Source: Bacteroidota bacterium (GTDB taxonomy: Bacteria; Bacteroidota; Bacteroidia; Chitinophagales; Chitinophagaceae). Taken from it: 64,000 bases of DNA. Positions within the stretch are counted from its first letter, which is position 1; every line of letters begins with the position of its first letter. Below are positions 60,478-64,000 of this stretch, in pieces. A program made the position numbers and the translations under genes. The notes under the pieces were generated by a model that did not search any database, was not told the origin of the DNA, and saw nothing but the letters and a program-made list of their open reading frames with translations. The stretch spans positions 4,637-68,636 of the forward strand of contig JAFAFV010000048.1 of assembly GCA_023423285.1 (NCBI GenBank), given 5' to 3'.

Positions 60478-62583
60478 CTATGAAAGTTTTTCTTTTTCTT
60501 CCACCACAACCAGATCACTCAATTCTACCTGCATAGGTAATAAACCGATTTTTACAACAGCACGTTTTCCTTTTAACTCCAACACATCTCCCACCTGGTG
60601 GTTGCGTTTCATTTTCACCCTGTCGCCTACTTTTACATCGCCGCCTACTTCATTGTATTTAGACTCGATTCTTTTCTGCATCTTACTGGCTTTCTGCTTT
60701 TCTCCGCGGTTAAAAAGCAACGCTGATATAGCTTTTATCAGTTTGCCTTTATCTTCTTCTTTTTTCCATTGCAATGTAATTTCCTTTAGCTTGCGCTCCA
60801 TGTCTTTGAGGTAAGCAATGCGCTGTTCGCTGATCTTGTTCTGCTCTCTTAACACTGCCACCTGCTGCCGGTGCTTTTCCTTATCCATCACCTGCTGCAT
60901 TTCTTTTTGCAATCTTTCATTTTCTTTCAGCAGTTTTTGTAATTCCTTGTCTTTTTTAGCAATATCCCTAAGGTCTTGCTCGGTACGGTTCAGCAGTTTA
61001 TCCAACCGGTACTGGTCTTCTTCCACAAGGCTGCGAGCTTTATTGATCAGCCGCTTGTCAAGGCCAATTCTTTCTGCAATAGAAAAAGTGTACGAACTGC
61101 CAGGCTTACCCACGATCAGTTGGTATTGTGGTTCCAACCTTTTTTCATCAAAAGCCATGGCGCCATTTACAATGCCCTGGGTTTTTCCTGCCATTACTTT
61201 TAGGTTTAGGTAGTGGGTGGTAACCACACCAAAAGAATGTTTGCGGATCAACTCCTGCAATATGACTTCTGCAAAAGCCCCACCCAAGTTGGGGTCACTT
61301 CCGCTGCCTAATTCATCTATAAAAAAAAGGGTTTTGCCATTGGCATGCTCCATAAAATGCTTCATGTGGATAAGATGGCTGCTGTATGTGCTCAACTCAA
61401 ACTCTAGGCTTTGTGTATCACCAATATGTATCATCAACTGTTTGAAAATACCAAACACGCTGGATGGGTGCACAGGAACCAGCAAACCGCTTTGCACCAT
61501 CATTTGTAACAACCCGATGGTTTTCATAGTAACCGTTTTGCCGCCGGCATTAGGCCCGCTAATGAGCAAAATACGTTGCTTATCATCTAAAGTAAGCGTT
61601 ACAGGTATGGTTGGTTTTTGAGTTCTTTTGTTATATAAATATAGCAGCGGGTGGTAGGCCTGTACCAGTTGCACATGGGCTTTATCGAGCACCACCGGAT
61701 ACTCGCCATTAATATCAAGCCCAAATTTTGCCTTGGCGCGTATGAAATCATACTCACCGATAATGCTGTGATACACACTGAGCAAACCTGCATGTACAGA
61801 GAGTTTTGCCGTAAGCTGGCGCAGGATGCGGTAGATCTCTTTCCGTTCTTCGGTTTCCAGTTCGCTTACTTCATTGTTCAGATGCATGGTTTCTTCCGGC
61901 TCAATAAAAACGGTGCGGCGGCTATCGCTTTCGCCATGCAGGATGCCTTTTACCATACGCTTTTGTTCGGCAAACACAGCCACTACGCGGCGGCCGTTCA
62001 TAAAACTTTCCTCAATTTCTGCCAGATAGCCCTGCTTGTTTAGCCGTGCAATTATCTTTTCAAAAACTCGGCGCAGCTCATTTCGCTTGCGAAACAGGCC
62101 CATTCGAATATCCCGCAGTTCTTCTGATGCAGCATCTTTTACCTGCCCGATATCATCAAGCACTTCATCAATGGCAGCAATAATGGCTTTCTCGTAGTGA
62201 GTGCCCTGTAGGATTTCTGCCAATCCGCCAAATGCCTGCCTGCGTTCTGCATCAAACCATCGGAATATTTTTTCTATACTTTCTGCCAATCTTCGTATTT
62301 GCAGCAACTGATCTCCCTGCAGCACAGCGCCGGGTATTGAGAGCAGCTTTAGCTCTTTAGTCAGGTTCAATACATAATCATTAGGAAAATAAATGGCATT
62401 TTGCAATAATTGCTTGTACTCGTGGCTTTGGCGTAATTCTGCTTCAATAAAATTTCTGTGCGTATGAATACGCAGACCAGCAGCTTTATTGCTGGCATAC
62501 TCAGATTGGCAATGGGCAGATAATAAGTCTTTTATTTTATCAAACTCCAGTTGGGTATGTGCCGATTCGGGATATAGTTTCAT
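60478..62583 (-). CDS. mutS2: MutS2-type ATPase lacking the Smr nuclease domain
   Basis: A 701-residue MutS-family ATPase from ATG 62583 (MKLYPESAHTQLEFDKIKDL); the eight residues upstream in frame are less convincing. The helical core/clamp (about 1-310) has MutS2-like ELRDIRMGLFRKRNELRRVF and GRRVVAVFAEQKRMVKGIL. ATPase: Walker A in LISGPNAGGKTVTMKTIGLL, Walker B in TLFFIDELGSGSDPNLGGAF, and VVTTHYLNLK. A long coiled coil and a KOW-like patch (VKVGDRVKMKRNHQVGDVLE) follow, and the protein stops. The roughly 80-residue Smr domain of canonical MutS2 is missing. Possible roles are ribosome-collision rescue or recombination control, not mismatch repair. Confidence 0.92.
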   Translation of the reverse strand: MKLYPESAHTQLEFDKIKDLLSAHCQSEYASNKAAGLRIHTHRNFIEAELRQSHEYKQLLQNAIYFPNDYVLNLTKELKLLSIPGAVLQGDQLLQIRRLAESIEKIFRWFDAERRQAFGGLAEILQGTHYEKAIIAAIDEVLDDIGQVKDAASEELRDIRMGLFRKRNELRRVFEKIIARLNKQGYLAEIEESFMNGRRVVAVFAEQKRMVKGILHGESDSRRTVFIEPEETMHLNNEVSELETEERKEIYRILRQLTAKLSVHAGLLSVYHSIIGEYDFIRAKAKFGLDINGEYPVVLDKAHVQLVQAYHPLLYLYNKRTQKPTIPVTLTLDDKQRILLISGPNAGGKTVTMKTIGLLQMMVQSGLLVPVHPSSVFGIFKQLMIHIGDTQSLEFELSTYSSHLIHMKHFMEHANGKTLFFIDELGSGSDPNLGGAFAEVILQELIRKHSFGVVTTHYLNLKVMAGKTQGIVNGAMAFDEKRLEPQYQLIVGKPGSSYTFSIAERIGLDKRLINKARSLVEEDQYRLDKLLNRTEQDLRDIAKKDKELQKLLKENERLQKEMQQVMDKEKHRQQVAVLREQNKISEQRIAYLKDMERKLKEITLQWKKEEDKGKLIKAISALLFNRGEKQKASKMQKRIESKYNEVGGDVKVGDRVKMKRNHQVGDVLELKGKRAVVKIGLLPMQVELSDLVVVEEKEKLS

Positions 62584-62744
62584 AAACGGAACAGCAAAGT
62601 TAACCAAAGCAATTATTTCCAGCGCTCAGGTTTGCGAGGGTTTTTTACGTGGGAATAAATGAAACATTCGCCTGCTTGCAAGCGAATGATTGAATCATAT
62701 TAATTATAAATTTACGGTTGTTCCGGCGCTGATGGCAGGTATTG

Positions 62745-64000
62745 TTAAGGCTTCACTTCTGCTTTGGCCAGGTTATCAAGACCGATCATATCTTTTACCA
62801 CTTTCACTGCCTGGTTCAGGTAAATGTCTTCACTCATGCCTTTCAGCCACTGGTTTGTTCTGTCCTTTCTTGCTACATCTTCTTTATAAATATCTTTTTC
62901 CTGAGGCAAGAGAGAAACGGAAAGCTTTTGCTCCAGCTTCATAACATTGTTTACCTGCTCGCTACGTGCTTTGATCAATTGCTTTTCCTTGCGGTATTCA
63001 TCAATATTCAGCGGATTGCTTTTTTCAGTTTGCGTGGCCAGCCACTCCGTGTTATTTTTAATGATCCTGAATGCAGAGTCGCTCGCCAGGCGAGAATCGC
63101 TCATTTGCTTGATCGTATTGATGCTGTATGCGCTGCCCCAGGGTTTGTAGTTTGCTTTCGAAATCTCGTCGTAAGGAAGGGCGTATTCATTATCTTTTTC
63201 CCTTAGCTTCAAAGCTTCAATTTGGGTAGGCAACACAATATCCGACACCACACCTTTTAACTGCGTGGAACCGCCACTTACACGATAGAACTTTTGCATG
63301 GTAAGTTTTACTGAACCGAGGTCTGACTCATTAAAGGTGAAACAAGTTTTTTCATCAAGCCCAATCTGGCGCTGAACGGTGCCTTTGCCAAATGTAGATG
63401 TGCTGCCGATAACCACACCGCGGCCGTAGTCCTGTATTGCTGCTGCAAAAATTTCAGAAGCCGATGCACTGAATTCATTTACCAATACCGCCAGTGGGCC
63501 GCTGTATTTTACGCCATCACTTTTATCTTCATAAATCTGTGGGCGGTTATTCCGATCTTTCACTTGTACTACAGGCCCTTTTTCTATAAATAATCCTACC
63601 ATATTCACCACATCTATCAAAGATCCGCCGCCGTTGAATCGCAGGTCCATGATGATGCCGTCAACTTTTTCTGCTTTCAGCTTTTCAACCTCTCTGGCCA
63701 CATCCACATAGCTTCTTCTGCCATTAGGATCTTCAAAGTTTGCGTAAAACTCGGGGAGGTAAATGATACCAAGCTTTGTATTTTTGGCGCTATCAGTTAT
63801 TATGGCGCTTCTTGCAAATGTTTCTACATTCTCAATACGTGCGCGCTGAAGTTTTACAGTCTTTAAAGTAGCATCCGGTTTTTTAATAGTCAGTACCACT
63901 GTTGTTCCTTCTTTACCACGGATTAGTTTGACGGCGTCCTGCACGCCAAAGCCCATCAAATCTACGGCAGGCCCATCTCCCTGGGCCACTTTTGTAATAA
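62745..64000 (-). CDS. Carboxy-terminal processing peptidase (Prc/Tsp-like, S41), C-terminal part
   Basis: Periplasmic tail-specific protease, cut by the right edge; about 418 codons are visible and the frame is open to base 64000. The start of the visible part is the end of a PDZ domain (DLMGFGVQDAVKLIRGKEGT). The S41 core follows: LGIIYLPEFYANFEDPNGRR, MDLRFNGGGSLIDVVNMVGL, and the catalytic serine in VNEFSASASEIFAAAIQDYG with the lysine in TSTFGKGTVQRQIG. The C-terminal region (about 270-418, YALPYDEISKANYKPW onward) matches the DUF3340-type tail of Prc. It lies 161 bp before mutS2 on the same strand. Probable role: cleavage of misfolded or tagged envelope proteins. Confidence 0.95.
   Translation of the reverse strand, partial: ITKVAQGDGPAVDLMGFGVQDAVKLIRGKEGTTVVLTIKKPDATLKTVKLQRARIENVETFARSAIITDSAKNTKLGIIYLPEFYANFEDPNGRRSYVDVAREVEKLKAEKVDGIIMDLRFNGGGSLIDVVNMVGLFIEKGPVVQVKDRNNRPQIYEDKSDGVKYSGPLAVLVNEFSASASEIFAAAIQDYGRGVVIGSTSTFGKGTVQRQIGLDEKTCFTFNESDLGSVKLTMQKFYRVSGGSTQLKGVVSDIVLPTQIEALKLREKDNEYALPYDEISKANYKPWGSAYSINTIKQMSDSRLASDSAFRIIKNNTEWLATQTEKSNPLNIDEYRKEKQLIKARSEQVNNVMKLEQKLSVSLLPQEKDIYKEDVARKDRTNQWLKGMSEDIYLNQAVKVVKDMIGLDNLAKAEVKP

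Noticed and set aside
1..64000. tRNA, rRNA, CRISPR arrays, insertion sequences or prophage genes
   Set aside because: No cloverleaf-like intergenic sequence, regular repeat-spacer pattern, transposase or phage protein was seen. All intergenic regions are under 300 bp.

Overview
The window is a 64 kb piece of a Bacteroidota chromosome. Paired SusC/SusD proteins, a hybrid-type sensor with Reg_prop propeller and AraC-type output, DUF6702, DUF4973 and META-domain lipoproteins, promoters of the TAnnTTTG type and weak Shine-Dalgarno sequences all point there. The overall flavour resembles Chitinophagaceae, but that family-level placement is an inference from protein style, not from a search. I see no rRNA, tRNA, insertion sequence, prophage or CRISPR array, and no stretch above 300 bases lacks a gene.

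Layout. 1-4.4 kb: an S9 peptidase cut by the left edge, a DedA membrane protein, a dicarboxylate/amino-acid symporter and a divergent APC-type amino-acid permease. 4.5-6.7 kb: housekeeping genes rplS and rny, each with a clear terminator. 6.8-11.2 kb: a tight five-gene operon for glycan or surface-polysaccharide decoration (small DUF6165-like protein, C-methyltransferase, GT-like protein, FkbM methyltransferase, GDP-mannose-dehydratase-like SDR). 11.3-15.8 kb: two META lipoproteins, PBP4-type DD-peptidase, an aldo/keto reductase and a secreted two-repeat protein.

15.9-32.7 kb is a polysaccharide utilisation locus (PUL). A two-component system that is normally a single fused polypeptide is split here into a sensor kinase (propeller, Y_Y_Y, kinase) and a separate receiver-AraC regulator. 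Divergent from it runs IPT/NHL lipoprotein, SusC, SusD and DUF4973 lipoprotein, ending at a terminator; then a DUF4965 protein and a GH92 alpha-mannosidase. Both transcription units carry the same bipartite direct repeat (two half-sites 21 bp apart) placed exactly 28 bp before a -7-like element, which I propose is the operator of the split regulator. The GH92 enzyme suggests an alpha-mannose-containing glycan as target.

32.8-39.1 kb: glutamate synthase (gltB, gltD). 39.3-41.2 kb: a calcineurin-like phosphoesterase fused to a PQQ-type propeller. 41.2-50.7 kb: branched-chain amino-acid genes in the order leuA-leuB-ilvD-ilvB-ilvN-ilvC-ilvA on the minus strand, without leuC/leuD. 50.8-64 kb: a helical-repeat protein of unknown role, a pair of ligases (GCS2-type and ATP-grasp), a short coiled-coil membrane protein, DUF6702, HupE/UreJ-like protein, two M1 metallopeptidases, a MutS2 without Smr domain, and a Prc-type S41 protease cut by the right edge.

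A short interspersed repeat with the core GCGACGCAACAAAG (or close variants) occurs at four places: inside the glt and ilv clusters and over the 5' end of an M1 peptidase gene.
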